From positions 1-64,000 of the forward strand of contig NC_009486.1 in the NCBI RefSeq assembly GCF_000016785.1: a stretch of DNA of 64,000 nucleotides, given 5' to 3'. The stretch comes from Thermotoga petrophila RKU-1. GTDB taxonomy: Bacteria > Thermotogota > Thermotogae > Thermotogales > Thermotogaceae. This document shows, in pieces, positions 42,455 to 52,234 of the stretch. How positions within the stretch are numbered: position 1 is the stretch's first letter; each line of letters starts with the position of its first letter. Below the pieces are notes generated by a model. That model was not told the origin of the DNA, did no database searches, and saw nothing but the letters and a program-made list of their open reading frames with translations. The translations under genes were made by a program, and so were the position numbers.

Positions 42455-42480
42455 AGAACCCCTTCGGGGTTCTTCTTTTT
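42453..42480 (+). terminator. Intrinsic terminator after metA
   Basis: A 10-bp stem (GAAGAACCCC / GGGGTTCTTC, loop TTC) is followed by TTTTT. It begins at the metA stop codon and closes the metY-metA unit. Confidence 0.8.
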
Positions 42481-42529
42481 CCATGTTAAAATAATAGTTG
42501 TGATTCTGAACACAAAAGGAGTGGAAAAA

Positions 42530-43654
42530 TTGTCGATTATATCAGCCCTGGCAAATTTCTTTGCTCAAACCGCGTTCCCATATCTCACATTTGGAAACAT
42601 AGCCATGTTCGCAGTGGCCATTGCCCTGCTTTACGTAGCTATAGTGAAACACTCAGAACCTCTTCTTTTGATTCCCATAGCCTTTGGAATCATTCTTGCG
42701 AACATACCCGTTGAAACCACGGGAATATTGAACGAAGGCGGTTTTCTCTACTACATAAAGAAAGGCCTTGACCTGGGAATCTATCCTCCTCTCATCTTCC
42801 TCGGAATAGGCGCCCTCACAGATTTTTCCTTCATGCTCTCGTACCCGATCACCATCTTTCTCGGTGCGGCTGCACAGATGGGAATATTTTTCACCTTTTT
42901 TGTGGCAAAGGTTCTAGGATTTTCTCTGAAACAGGCGGCTTCCATCTCCATCATAGGTGGTGCAGATGGGCCAACCGCCATTTACATAACGAACACACTA
43001 TCCCCAGAATTGATCGCCCCCATAGCCATATCTGCTTATTCCTACATCGCTCTCATTCCCATCCTCCAACCCGTCGTTTCCAGAATTTTAGTAAGCAAAG
43101 AAGAACGAAAAATCAAAATGAAACCACCAAGAAAGGTGAGCAGATTCGAGAGACTTTCATTTCCGATAGTGATAACAATAGCAACCGCTCTTCTGATTCC
43201 AAAGTCGCTCCCTCTGGTTGGATCTCTCATGTTTGGAAACCTCCTCAGAGAAGCGGGGATTGTGAAAAGACTCGTTGAAGCCGCCAGCAGGTACATACTC
43301 GACACGGTGACGATCCTTCTCATGCTTTCAGTTGGGGCTTCTGCAAGAGCCGATGTTTTCTTGACTCCCCAAAGTCTGATGATATTCTTTCTCGGAGCAG
43401 CCGCTTTCATCGTGTCAATGAGTTCTGGGATTCTGTTTGCGAAACTCATGAACCTGTTTTTGAAGGATAAAATAAACCCGCTCATAGGAGCGGCTGGTGT
43501 TTCTGCCGTACCAGATTCTGCCAGAGTTGCACAGAAACTCGCTCAGGAAGAAGATCCAAGGAATCACATACTCATGCACGCAATGGGACCCAACGTGGCG
43601 GGAGTCATAGGCTCAGCCACTGTGGCAGGAGTGTTTCTGATGTTCCTCAGCTGA
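42530..43654 (+). CDS. Sodium-pumping decarboxylase beta subunit (OadB-like)
   Basis: The 374-residue membrane protein of the OadB/GcdB/MmdB family forms the sodium channel of biotin-dependent decarboxylases. About nine hydrophobic segments are visible. The key segment is IGGADGPTAIYITNTLSP, with the Asp used for sodium transport, and the C-terminal part has GAAGVSAVPDSARVAQ. The preferred start is TTG at 42530, eight bases after AAGGAG; a longer GTG frame exists. No carboxyltransferase, biotin carrier or gamma subunit gene is near, so the partner must be elsewhere. Confidence 0.88.
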   Translation: MSIISALANFFAQTAFPYLTFGNIAMFAVAIALLYVAIVKHSEPLLLIPIAFGIILANIPVETTGILNEGGFLYYIKKGLDLGIYPPLIFLGIGALTDFSFMLSYPITIFLGAAAQMGIFFTFFVAKVLGFSLKQAASISIIGGADGPTAIYITNTLSPELIAPIAISAYSYIALIPILQPVVSRILVSKEERKIKMKPPRKVSRFERLSFPIVITIATALLIPKSLPLVGSLMFGNLLREAGIVKRLVEAASRYILDTVTILLMLSVGASARADVFLTPQSLMIFFLGAAAFIVSMSSGILFAKLMNLFLKDKINPLIGAAGVSAVPDSARVAQKLAQEEDPRNHILMHAMGPNVAGVIGSATVAGVFLMFLS

Positions 43655-43665
43655 GAGGGAAGAAT

Positions 43666-43863
43666 ATGGGTTACAAGATCGTGGTGAATTACGACTGGTG
43701 CAAAGCGTGTAAGCTGTGCGCGTGGGCTTGTCCGACTGGTGCCATTACAAGCGATGAAATAGGAAAACCCGTGACAAACGAGAACAAATGCATCGGATGT
43801 TTAAAATGTGAGAAAATATGTCCGGATATGGCCATAGAAATTGTGAGTGATGAGAATGCCTGA
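43666..43863 (+). CDS. 2-oxoacid:ferredoxin oxidoreductase delta-type ferredoxin (two 4Fe-4S)
   Basis: The 65-residue ferredoxin has two CxxCxxCxxxCP motifs: CKACKLCAWACP and CIGCLKCEKICP. It resembles KorD/PorD subunits, which pass electrons from the thiamine site to free ferredoxin. It overlaps the alpha subunit gene that follows. The matching beta (TPP) and gamma subunit genes are not here. Confidence 0.88.
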   Translation: MGYKIVVNYDWCKACKLCAWACPTGAITSDEIGKPVTNENKCIGCLKCEKICPDMAIEIVSDENA

Positions 43864-45010
43864 GATGATGTTTCTTCAGGGGAACGAAGCGTGTGCTCTG
43901 GGCGCGATAAAAGCAGGATGCAGGTTTTTCGCAGGCTATCCGATCACTCCCTCCACAGAGATAGCGGAGGTGATGGCAAGAGAACTGCCAAAAGTGGGGG
44001 GAGTTTTCGTTCAAATGGAAGACGAAATAGCCAGTGCAGCGGCTGTTGTTGGAGCGTCCCTCGCCGGAGTGAAATCGATGACCGCCACAAGTGGACCCGG
44101 ATTCAGCCTCATGCAGGAGGTTATAGGCTACGCGATCATGACGGAAACACCGTGTGTCTTTGTCAACGTCATGAGACTCGGCCCTTCCACTGGACTTCCA
44201 ACGAAACCCGCGCAGGGAGACATCATGCAGACAAGATGGGGAACACACGGAGACCACGCCATAATCGCTCTCTATCCATCATCTGTCGCGGAAGTTTATC
44301 GTTATATAATCACTGCGTTCAACTTAGCGGAAGAGTACAGGACTCCTGTTGTGTTTCTCATGGACGCAATGCTCGGTCACATGAGGGAAAGTTTCTATCC
44401 ACCGAAAGATGAGGAACTGTTCATCATAGAGAGACTGAAAGACACTTCTTTTGGAGAAGAAGATCTTTTCGTATCCTTTTCTGAAAGTGAGTACGCAGAA
44501 CCCACACCATTCCCCATGGCTGAGATGGGAAAAACGAGGTTTCATGTCTCCGGTCTCGTCCATGACGAATCGGGTTTCCCTCTAACTTCTCCTGATGTGG
44601 CAGAAAAATTGATAAGAAGGCTTACGAACAAAATCAGACTCCATGCGGATGAAATAGCTTTCTACGAGGAGTACGAGACGGAAGACGCAGAAATTCTGGT
44701 GGTGGCCTATGGAATAGTCGCAAGAAGCGCTATGAAAGCAGTGAAGATCGCAAGACGCGACAGAATCAAGGTGGGATTGTTCAAGCCCATCACAATCTGG
44801 CCGGCTCCCGTATCACGTTTCAGAAAATTGGCAGAAAAAGTGAACACCATAGTGATAGCCGAGATGAATCTGGGGCAGTACGCGAAAGAACTCATAAGTT
44901 CCATAGACAGAAGATCGAAAGTCATAAGAACTATAAACAAAGTGAACGGAGAACTCATAAAACCTGAAGAGATTCTGGATGTTATAACCGAAACTCAAAT
45001 AGAGATTTAA
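43850..45010 (+). CDS. korA: 2-oxoacid:ferredoxin oxidoreductase alpha subunit (KorA-like)
   Basis: Alpha subunit of the 2-oxoglutarate (or other 2-oxoacid) oxidoreductase family. GNEACALGAIKAGCRFFAGYPITPSTEI at the N-terminus is typical, with QMEDEIASAAAVVGASLAG, SGPGFSLMQE, and a C-terminal transketolase-like domain. The size fits a lone alpha subunit. The start may be GTG 43847, ATG 43850 or ATG 43856; all lie inside the ferredoxin gene. With no beta subunit beside it, catalysis needs a partner encoded elsewhere. Confidence 0.88.
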   Translation: MRMPEMMFLQGNEACALGAIKAGCRFFAGYPITPSTEIAEVMARELPKVGGVFVQMEDEIASAAAVVGASLAGVKSMTATSGPGFSLMQEVIGYAIMTETPCVFVNVMRLGPSTGLPTKPAQGDIMQTRWGTHGDHAIIALYPSSVAEVYRYIITAFNLAEEYRTPVVFLMDAMLGHMRESFYPPKDEELFIIERLKDTSFGEEDLFVSFSESEYAEPTPFPMAEMGKTRFHVSGLVHDESGFPLTSPDVAEKLIRRLTNKIRLHADEIAFYEEYETEDAEILVVAYGIVARSAMKAVKIARRDRIKVGLFKPITIWPAPVSRFRKLAEKVNTIVIAEMNLGQYAKELISSIDRRSKVIRTINKVNGELIKPEEILDVITETQIEI

Positions 45011-45029
45011 CATAAAGGAGTAGAATTGA

Positions 45030-46355
<1,326 letters not shown>

Positions 46356-46359
46356 CACC

Positions 46360-46389
46360 GAAGGCCCACCTTGGTGGGCCTTCATTTTG
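46360..46389 (+). terminator. Intrinsic terminator after enolase
   Basis: The inverted repeat GAAGGCCCACC / GGTGGGCCTTC is followed by ATTTTGTT. It starts five bases past the enolase stop and probably ends most transcription before the CDF gene. Confidence 0.75.
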
Positions 46390-46405
46390 TTGAGGTGATT
46401 TCAGA

Positions 46406-47326
46406 TTGGAAAGGCATGAAGAGATAAAAAAAGGAGCATGGATTGGAATACTTGGAAACACCGTGCTTGCTGTCTTGAAGATTTTGGTGGGACTTCTCAC
46501 GGGAAGCTATGCGATACTCGCAGACGGAATAGACACGTCCACCGACATATTCACATCTTTTGTCATACTCCTCTCATCCAGAATTTCAGGAAAACCACCC
46601 GACGAGACGCATCCATACGGCCATGAAAGGGCAGAAACGATCGCCTCAAAGATAATCTCCTTCGTTATGTTTTACGCAGGAGCCTCTCTTCTTGTTGAAT
46701 CAGTCAAAAGGCTCGTGAAACAGGAGTTTTCCCTGGAACTCACTCTGACAGCCTTTATTGTTGTTGGGATTTCCGTTGCAGGCAAAACTTTTCTTTTTTT
46801 ATACAAACTGTCTCTTGGGAAACGTTTGAAAAGTTCGGCTACAATCAGTGATGCACTGAACATGAGAAACGACATAATGATCTCAGGAACTGTTCTGGCC
46901 GGCATGGTTGCGATGAAAACCTTCGGATGGTGGTGGCTGGACAGTCTGCTCGCGATTTTCGTTTCCATTATGATCCTGAGAACCTCATTTTCCGTATTCT
47001 ACGAAGCGGCTTACGAACTCATGGATGGCATGAAAAGAACCGAGTTAGACATGTACGATGATATATTTGCCGTCCTCGAACGTTTTCCAAACGTGCATAA
47101 TCCCCACAGGGTGAGAATAAGGAAGGTGGGAACAAGGCACTTCATAGAAATGGATATCGAAGTAGATGGAAAGATGTCTGTGAAAGATGCGCACGAATTG
47201 ACCGTGAAAATAAGGAAAGAAATGTTGAAAAGAAGAGACGATATAGAAGACGTAACCATACACGTTGAGCCACTTGGGAACGTGGAAGAAGAAGGATTTG
47301 GCCTGAAGAAAGGAGAGAAAAAATGA
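46406..47326 (+). CDS. Cation diffusion facilitator (divalent metal exporter)
   Basis: The 306-residue exporter has six membrane segments (about 12-200) and a C-terminal cytoplasmic metal-binding domain (about 210-290; HNPHRVRIRKVGTRHFIEMDIEV). The HPYGHERAE signature is present. The transport-site pairs read D-x3-D in TM2 (GIDTSTDIF) and N-x3-D in TM5 (LNMRNDIMISG), where zinc exporters usually have a His. This points to iron, manganese or broad specificity rather than strict zinc. TTG start after GAGGTGA. The T. maritima homologue's cytosolic domain has been studied structurally, as I recall. Confidence 0.92.
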   Translation: MERHEEIKKGAWIGILGNTVLAVLKILVGLLTGSYAILADGIDTSTDIFTSFVILLSSRISGKPPDETHPYGHERAETIASKIISFVMFYAGASLLVESVKRLVKQEFSLELTLTAFIVVGISVAGKTFLFLYKLSLGKRLKSSATISDALNMRNDIMISGTVLAGMVAMKTFGWWWLDSLLAIFVSIMILRTSFSVFYEAAYELMDGMKRTELDMYDDIFAVLERFPNVHNPHRVRIRKVGTRHFIEMDIEVDGKMSVKDAHELTVKIRKEMLKRRDDIEDVTIHVEPLGNVEEEGFGLKKGEKK

Positions 47327-47799
47327 GATTGATGGACATCCTTGAAATACTCTACTACAAAAAAGGAAAAGAATTTGGTATTCTCGAGAAGAAAATGAAA
47401 GAGATTTTCAACGAAACGGGTGTGAGCCTCGAGCCGGTGAATTCTGAACTGATTGGAAGAATTTTTCTCAAGATCAGCGTCCTGGAAGAAGGAGAAGAAG
47501 TACCAAGTTTCGCCATAAAAGCTCTCACACCGAAAGAAAACGCTGTCGATCTCCCGCTCGGAGACTGGACAGACTTGAAAAACGTCTTTGTTGAGGAAAT
47601 CGACTACCTCGATTCTTATGGTGGCATGAGAATACTATCAGAGAAGAACTGGTACAAAATTTACGTTCCATATTCTTCAGTGAAGAAGAAAAACAGGAAC
47701 GAGTTAGTGGAAGAGTTCATGAAGTACTTTTTTGAATCGAAAGGATGGAATCCTGGAGAGTACACGTTTTCTGTCCAAGAAATAGACAATCTGTTCTGA
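47323..47799 (+). CDS. Unrecognised conserved-looking protein
   Basis: A 158-residue cytoplasmic protein with alternating helices and strands (LMDILEILYYKKGKEFGILEKKMKEIF at the start, VEEFMKYFFESKGWNPGEYTFS at the end). No motif or family is recognised. It overlaps the CDF gene by 4 bases and lies 9 bases before tsaB, so it is cotranscribed with both. Codon use looks like its neighbours. Confidence 0.7.
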   Translation: MRLMDILEILYYKKGKEFGILEKKMKEIFNETGVSLEPVNSELIGRIFLKISVLEEGEEVPSFAIKALTPKENAVDLPLGDWTDLKNVFVEEIDYLDSYGGMRILSEKNWYKIYVPYSSVKKKNRNELVEEFMKYFFESKGWNPGEYTFSVQEIDNLF

Positions 47800-47808
47800 G
47801 GTGAGAGG

Positions 47809-48429
47809 ATGAACGTTCTGGCACTCGACACTTCCCAGAGAATAAGAATTGGGTTGAGAAAAGGAGAAGATCTTTTTGAAATTTCCTACACAGGTGAGAA
47901 AAAACACGCAGAGATTCTTCCTGTTGTTGTGAAGAAGCTGCTGGACGAACTAGATTTCAAAGTGATGGATCTTGATGTCGTGGGAGTTGGTATTGGTCCT
48001 GGAGGATTGACAGGTCTCAGGGTGGGAATCGCCACTGTGATAGGACTTGTGTCTCCATACGATATACCTGTGGCTCCTCTGAACTCCTTCGAAATGGCTG
48101 CAAAAAGTTGTCCAGTCAGCGGTGTTGTACTCGTGGTCAGAAGAGCTAGGAAAGGTTACCACTACTGTGCGGTTTATCTGAAAGACGAAAATCTCAATCT
48201 GCTGAAAGAGCCGAGTGTGGTCTCTGACGAAGAACTGAAAGAGATCACAAAAGAGTTTTCTCCAAAAATAGTCCTGAAGGACGACATTCTCATCTCACCT
48301 GCTGTGCTGGTTGAAGAGAGCGAGAGGCTTTTCAAAGAGAAAAAGACCATCCACTACTACGAAATCGAACCTTTGTATCTTCAGAAATCCATAGCGGAAT
48401 TGAACTGGGAAAAAAAGAAAAGGGGCTAA
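47809..48429 (+). CDS. tsaB: tRNA threonylcarbamoyladenosine protein TsaB
   Basis: It works with TsaD and TsaE to make t6A37 in tRNAs that read ANN codons. The ASKHA-type fold is shown by LALDTSQRIRIGL and the conserved GVGIGPGGLTGLRVGIATVIGL. The 206 residues are typical; catalysis is by TsaD, which is not in this window. It ends against clpC in convergent orientation. Confidence 0.93.
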   Translation: MNVLALDTSQRIRIGLRKGEDLFEISYTGEKKHAEILPVVVKKLLDELDFKVMDLDVVGVGIGPGGLTGLRVGIATVIGLVSPYDIPVAPLNSFEMAAKSCPVSGVVLVVRRARKGYHYCAVYLKDENLNLLKEPSVVSDEELKEITKEFSPKIVLKDDILISPAVLVEESERLFKEKKTIHYYEIEPLYLQKSIAELNWEKKKRG

Positions 48430-48437
48430 CGCCCCTT
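48410..48437 (-). terminator. Intrinsic terminator of clpC
   Basis: A 7-bp stem (AAGGGGC / GCCCCTT, loop TAAC on the plus strand) is followed on the minus strand by TTTTCTTTTTTT. It lies inside the 3' end of the convergent tsaB gene. No T-run follows in the plus direction, so it serves clpC only. Confidence 0.7.
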
Positions 48438-50814
48438 ACTGAACCTTCTCGAGTTCTCTGGCAACTTCGAGGATCAATTTTTCACCGTTGTAATCCACTC
48501 TCACCGTCTGACCTTCCTGCACTTCACCTGCTATGATCATCCTTGCGAGTGGTGTTTCTATTTCCCTTTCTATCAGCCGCCTCAGCGGTCTTGCACCGAA
48601 CGTTGGATCGTATCCTTCTTCTGCGAGGTATTCTTTCGCCGATTCGGTGATCGTGAGTTTTATGTTCTTGTCCTTCAACCGCGCTTCAAGTCTTCTAATC
48701 ATTATTTCCACGATCTGTTTCATGTGTTCTTTTGTAAGCGGTTTGAAGACAACAACGTGGTCTATCCTGTTTATGAACTCGGGTCTGAAGTAGTGTTTCA
48801 GCTCTTCTCTGACTCTTTCTTCAATCTCATCGAAGCTCTTTCCTTCTTTAACGTAGTTCAGTATCAGATCGCTTGCTATGTTACTCGTCATGATGATGAT
48901 CGTGTTCTTGAAATCCACAACGTTTCCTTTGCTGTCTGTGAGTCTTCCGTCGTCCATTATCTGAAGCAGTACGTTGAACACATCCGGATGCGCCTTTTCA
49001 ATCTCATCAAGCAGTACGACACTGTACGGTCTTCTTCTTACGGCTTCGGTCAGCTGACCACCTTCCTCGTAACCGACGTATCCCGGAGGTGCTCCTATCA
49101 GCTTGGAGACAGCGTGCTTTTCCATGTATTCGGTCATGTCGATTCGTATCAGTGCGTTTTCGCTTCCAAAGAGCACTTCAGCGAGTGTCTTTGCGAGCTC
49201 AGTCTTACCAACACCCGTTGGTCCAAGGAAGAGGAAGGTACCAACTGGCCTGTTAGGATCTTTTATTCCAGCCCTTGCCTTCCTGATGGCATCGGCCACT
49301 ACCTTGACCGCTTCCTCCTGGTCCACGAGTCTCTGGTGGATTATCTCTTCGAGCTTCAGAAGCTTTTCCTTTTCAGACTCAACGATTCTGGAAACTGGTA
49401 CACCAGACCAGGATTCAACCACTTCTGCTATTTTCTCCGCTGTGACAACCGGTTTCCCACTCTTCAAAGCTTCGTACTCGTTCCTGAGTTTGAAGAGTTC
49501 TTTCTTGAGATCGGCCGCTTCTTTGTACTGAGATCTTATAGTGAGCTCGTCGATTTTTGCTTCAAGCTCTTTTATTTTTTCTTCGAGCTCGCGAAGCTTC
49601 GTTTCATCCTTTTCCTGTTTTGTAGCGCTGAGTCTCACTCTTGCTGCCGCTTCATCCAACAGGTCAATCGCCTTGTCCGGCAAGAATCTGTCTGTTATGT
49701 ACCTCGCTGAGAGCTTGGCAGCTGCCTCTATCGCTTCGTCTTCTATCTTCACTTTGTGGTGCTCCTCGTAGACTTTCTTCAACCCTTTCAAGATCTCTAT
49801 GGTCTCCTCCACACTCGGTTCTCTCACCATCACCGGCTGGAATCTTCTCGCGAGCGCTTTGTCTTTTTCTATGTGTTTTCTGTACTCATCCAGCGTGGTC
49901 GCACCTATGACGCGTATTTCACCGCGAGCAAGGGCCGGCTTCAACATGTTGGCAGCGTCCATCGCTCCCTCGGCTGCGCCAGCACCAACCAGGGTGTGTA
50001 TTTCATCGATGAAGAGAATCGTTTTTTCTTTCTGTTTCATCACTTCATCGAGGAACGATTTCAGCCTTTCTTCAAACTCTCCCCTGTACTTGGTTCCCGC
50101 TATCATCCTTCCGAGATCCACCATCAGTATGCGCACATCTTTTAGAGGATCAGGGACTTTCCCCTCAACGATTCTCTGTGTGAGACCTTCCACAATAGCG
50201 GTTTTTCCAACACCTGGATCACCGATTAGAATTGGGTTGTTCTTGGTTTTTCTCATGAGAATTTCAATCACGCGCTCGATTTCTTTGTCCCTTCCTATGA
50301 TAGGGCCTACTTTCCCCTCTTTTGCCAATTTTGTGAGATCGGTTGCAAAAGCCGTGAGCGGTGACTGTTCGGTCGCGTACTCTTCTTCGTGCTCCCTAAT
50401 CTTCTGAAGCACTTTTTCGTAGTCAACGCCGTACTTTTTCAGGACACGGGCAGCGTGCGTGGAACCGTCTCTCAACAGTCCTAGAAGGAAGTGAAGAGGA
50501 CCTACATCCCTCTGCTTGAAGAGTCTGGCTTCCTTTCTCGCCAGCTCCAGGATGTAAGAAAGCTCTTTCGATACATAGACCTGATCGGAGAATCCGTAGT
50601 ATATCCCGTACTGGGAATCGATGTAGTCCTCCAGCTCAGTAATCACTTCTTCCACGTTTACATTGAGATCTTTCAGTACCTTCGTGGCCTCGTTTTCATC
50701 GTAAAGAATCTGAAGGAGAATGTGTTCTGGTCTGAGCAGGTTCTGATTTCTTTCTTTGATATCCTCCACACTCCTTTCGAAAATATCCTTCATCTTGTCG
50801 TTCAGGTTTCTCAT
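48436..50814 (-). CDS. clpC: ClpC-type AAA+ protease/disaggregase ATPase
   Basis: A Hsp100 unfoldase that feeds ClpP or remodels proteins. The N-terminal double Clp repeat (about 1-145) is followed by AAA domain 1 (GDPGVGKTAIVEGL; LFIDEIHTLVGAG), a short middle coiled coil with a UVR-like helix (QYKEAADLKKELFKLRNEYEAL), and AAA domain 2 (GPTGVGKTELAKTLAEVLFG) with a D2-small region. The short middle domain marks ClpC rather than ClpB. I place the start at ATG 50814, five bases after GGAGGTGA, giving 792 residues. A CIRCE-like site lies upstream. Confidence 0.95.
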   Translation of the reverse strand: MRNLNDKMKDIFERSVEDIKERNQNLLRPEHILLQILYDENEATKVLKDLNVNVEEVITELEDYIDSQYGIYYGFSDQVYVSKELSYILELARKEARLFKQRDVGPLHFLLGLLRDGSTHAARVLKKYGVDYEKVLQKIREHEEEYATEQSPLTAFATDLTKLAKEGKVGPIIGRDKEIERVIEILMRKTKNNPILIGDPGVGKTAIVEGLTQRIVEGKVPDPLKDVRILMVDLGRMIAGTKYRGEFEERLKSFLDEVMKQKEKTILFIDEIHTLVGAGAAEGAMDAANMLKPALARGEIRVIGATTLDEYRKHIEKDKALARRFQPVMVREPSVEETIEILKGLKKVYEEHHKVKIEDEAIEAAAKLSARYITDRFLPDKAIDLLDEAAARVRLSATKQEKDETKLRELEEKIKELEAKIDELTIRSQYKEAADLKKELFKLRNEYEALKSGKPVVTAEKIAEVVESWSGVPVSRIVESEKEKLLKLEEIIHQRLVDQEEAVKVVADAIRKARAGIKDPNRPVGTFLFLGPTGVGKTELAKTLAEVLFGSENALIRIDMTEYMEKHAVSKLIGAPPGYVGYEEGGQLTEAVRRRPYSVVLLDEIEKAHPDVFNVLLQIMDDGRLTDSKGNVVDFKNTIIIMTSNIASDLILNYVKEGKSFDEIEERVREELKHYFRPEFINRIDHVVVFKPLTKEHMKQIVEIMIRRLEARLKDKNIKLTITESAKEYLAEEGYDPTFGARPLRRLIEREIETPLARMIIAGEVQEGQTVRVDYNGEKLILEVARELEKVQ

Positions 50815-50838
50815 AATTCTCACCTCCAGTTCATTATG

Positions 50839-50865
50839 TTAGCACTCAAATATTACGTTTGATAA
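50839..50865. promoter_or_regulatory. CIRCE-like HrcA operator upstream of clpC
   Basis: TTAGCACTC, nine bases, then GTTTGATAA. The left arm is a perfect CIRCE half-site and the spacer is exactly nine. The right arm matches the consensus GAGTGCTAA at 6 of 9 positions. It overlaps the predicted clpC promoter and lies 25 bases before the ATG, where HrcA would block transcription. Confidence 0.6.
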
Positions 50866-50878
50866 AACAAAAAGTAAA
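50850..50878 (-). promoter_or_regulatory. Predicted clpC promoter
   Basis: On the minus strand TTTACT (50873-50878) and TAATAT (50850-50855) are 17 bases apart. The -10 lies in the spacer of the CIRCE-like element, which supports repression of this promoter. The -35 is weak. Confidence 0.45.
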
Positions 50879-51008
50879 TATTTATTGAAACAACAGAATA
50901 TCTTCTTTTCCAGCTCAATTAGTACACACTTGTATATAAAAAATGAATCAACCAAAAATCCCTTCAATTCTGCATTTTAAGAGGACTGTCGTTTGTTTAC
51001 CGTTTTTT

Positions 51009-51969
<961 letters not shown>

Positions 51970-51970
51970 T

Positions 51971-52225
51971 CTGCCAGCGAAGGTAAACCAGAGGACGAGA
52001 GTACTCGTTCTTTCGCATCAACTTATTTTCACCATTGTGCTCGTTGCTGTGTTATTGTTCGTGGGGGTAACCGCCTTAAGAGTGGGAGTTCTGGCCTTCT
52101 ACCTCACGCAAAACAATAAAAAACTCGAAATCGAGATCAAAGAACTGGAAAGAACTCATCAGGCACTCAAAGAAGAGTTCTACCACATCTCGTCCTATTT
52201 CGATCTCCTGAATCCCTCGGAGTGA
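51971..52225 (+). CDS. ftsL: FtsL-like division protein with a non-canonical start
   Basis: A small bitopic protein of the divisome, here identified by position (rsmH-x-ftsI), size and layout. A short basic cytoplasmic tail (PAKVNQRTRVLVLSHQ) precedes one membrane segment (LIFTIVLVAVLLFVGVTAL) and a short coiled coil (NNKKLEIEIKELERTHQALKEEF). No ATG, GTG or TTG lies where the tail should start. A CTG at 51971, eight bases after AGGAGG, fits best and gives 84 residues. The GTG at 52037 would cut off the tail and part of the membrane segment and has no ribosome site. Confidence 0.72.
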   Translation: MPAKVNQRTRVLVLSHQLIFTIVLVAVLLFVGVTALRVGVLAFYLTQNNKKLEIEIKELERTHQALKEEFYHISSYFDLLNPSE

Positions 52226-52234
52226 AAGTGATAG

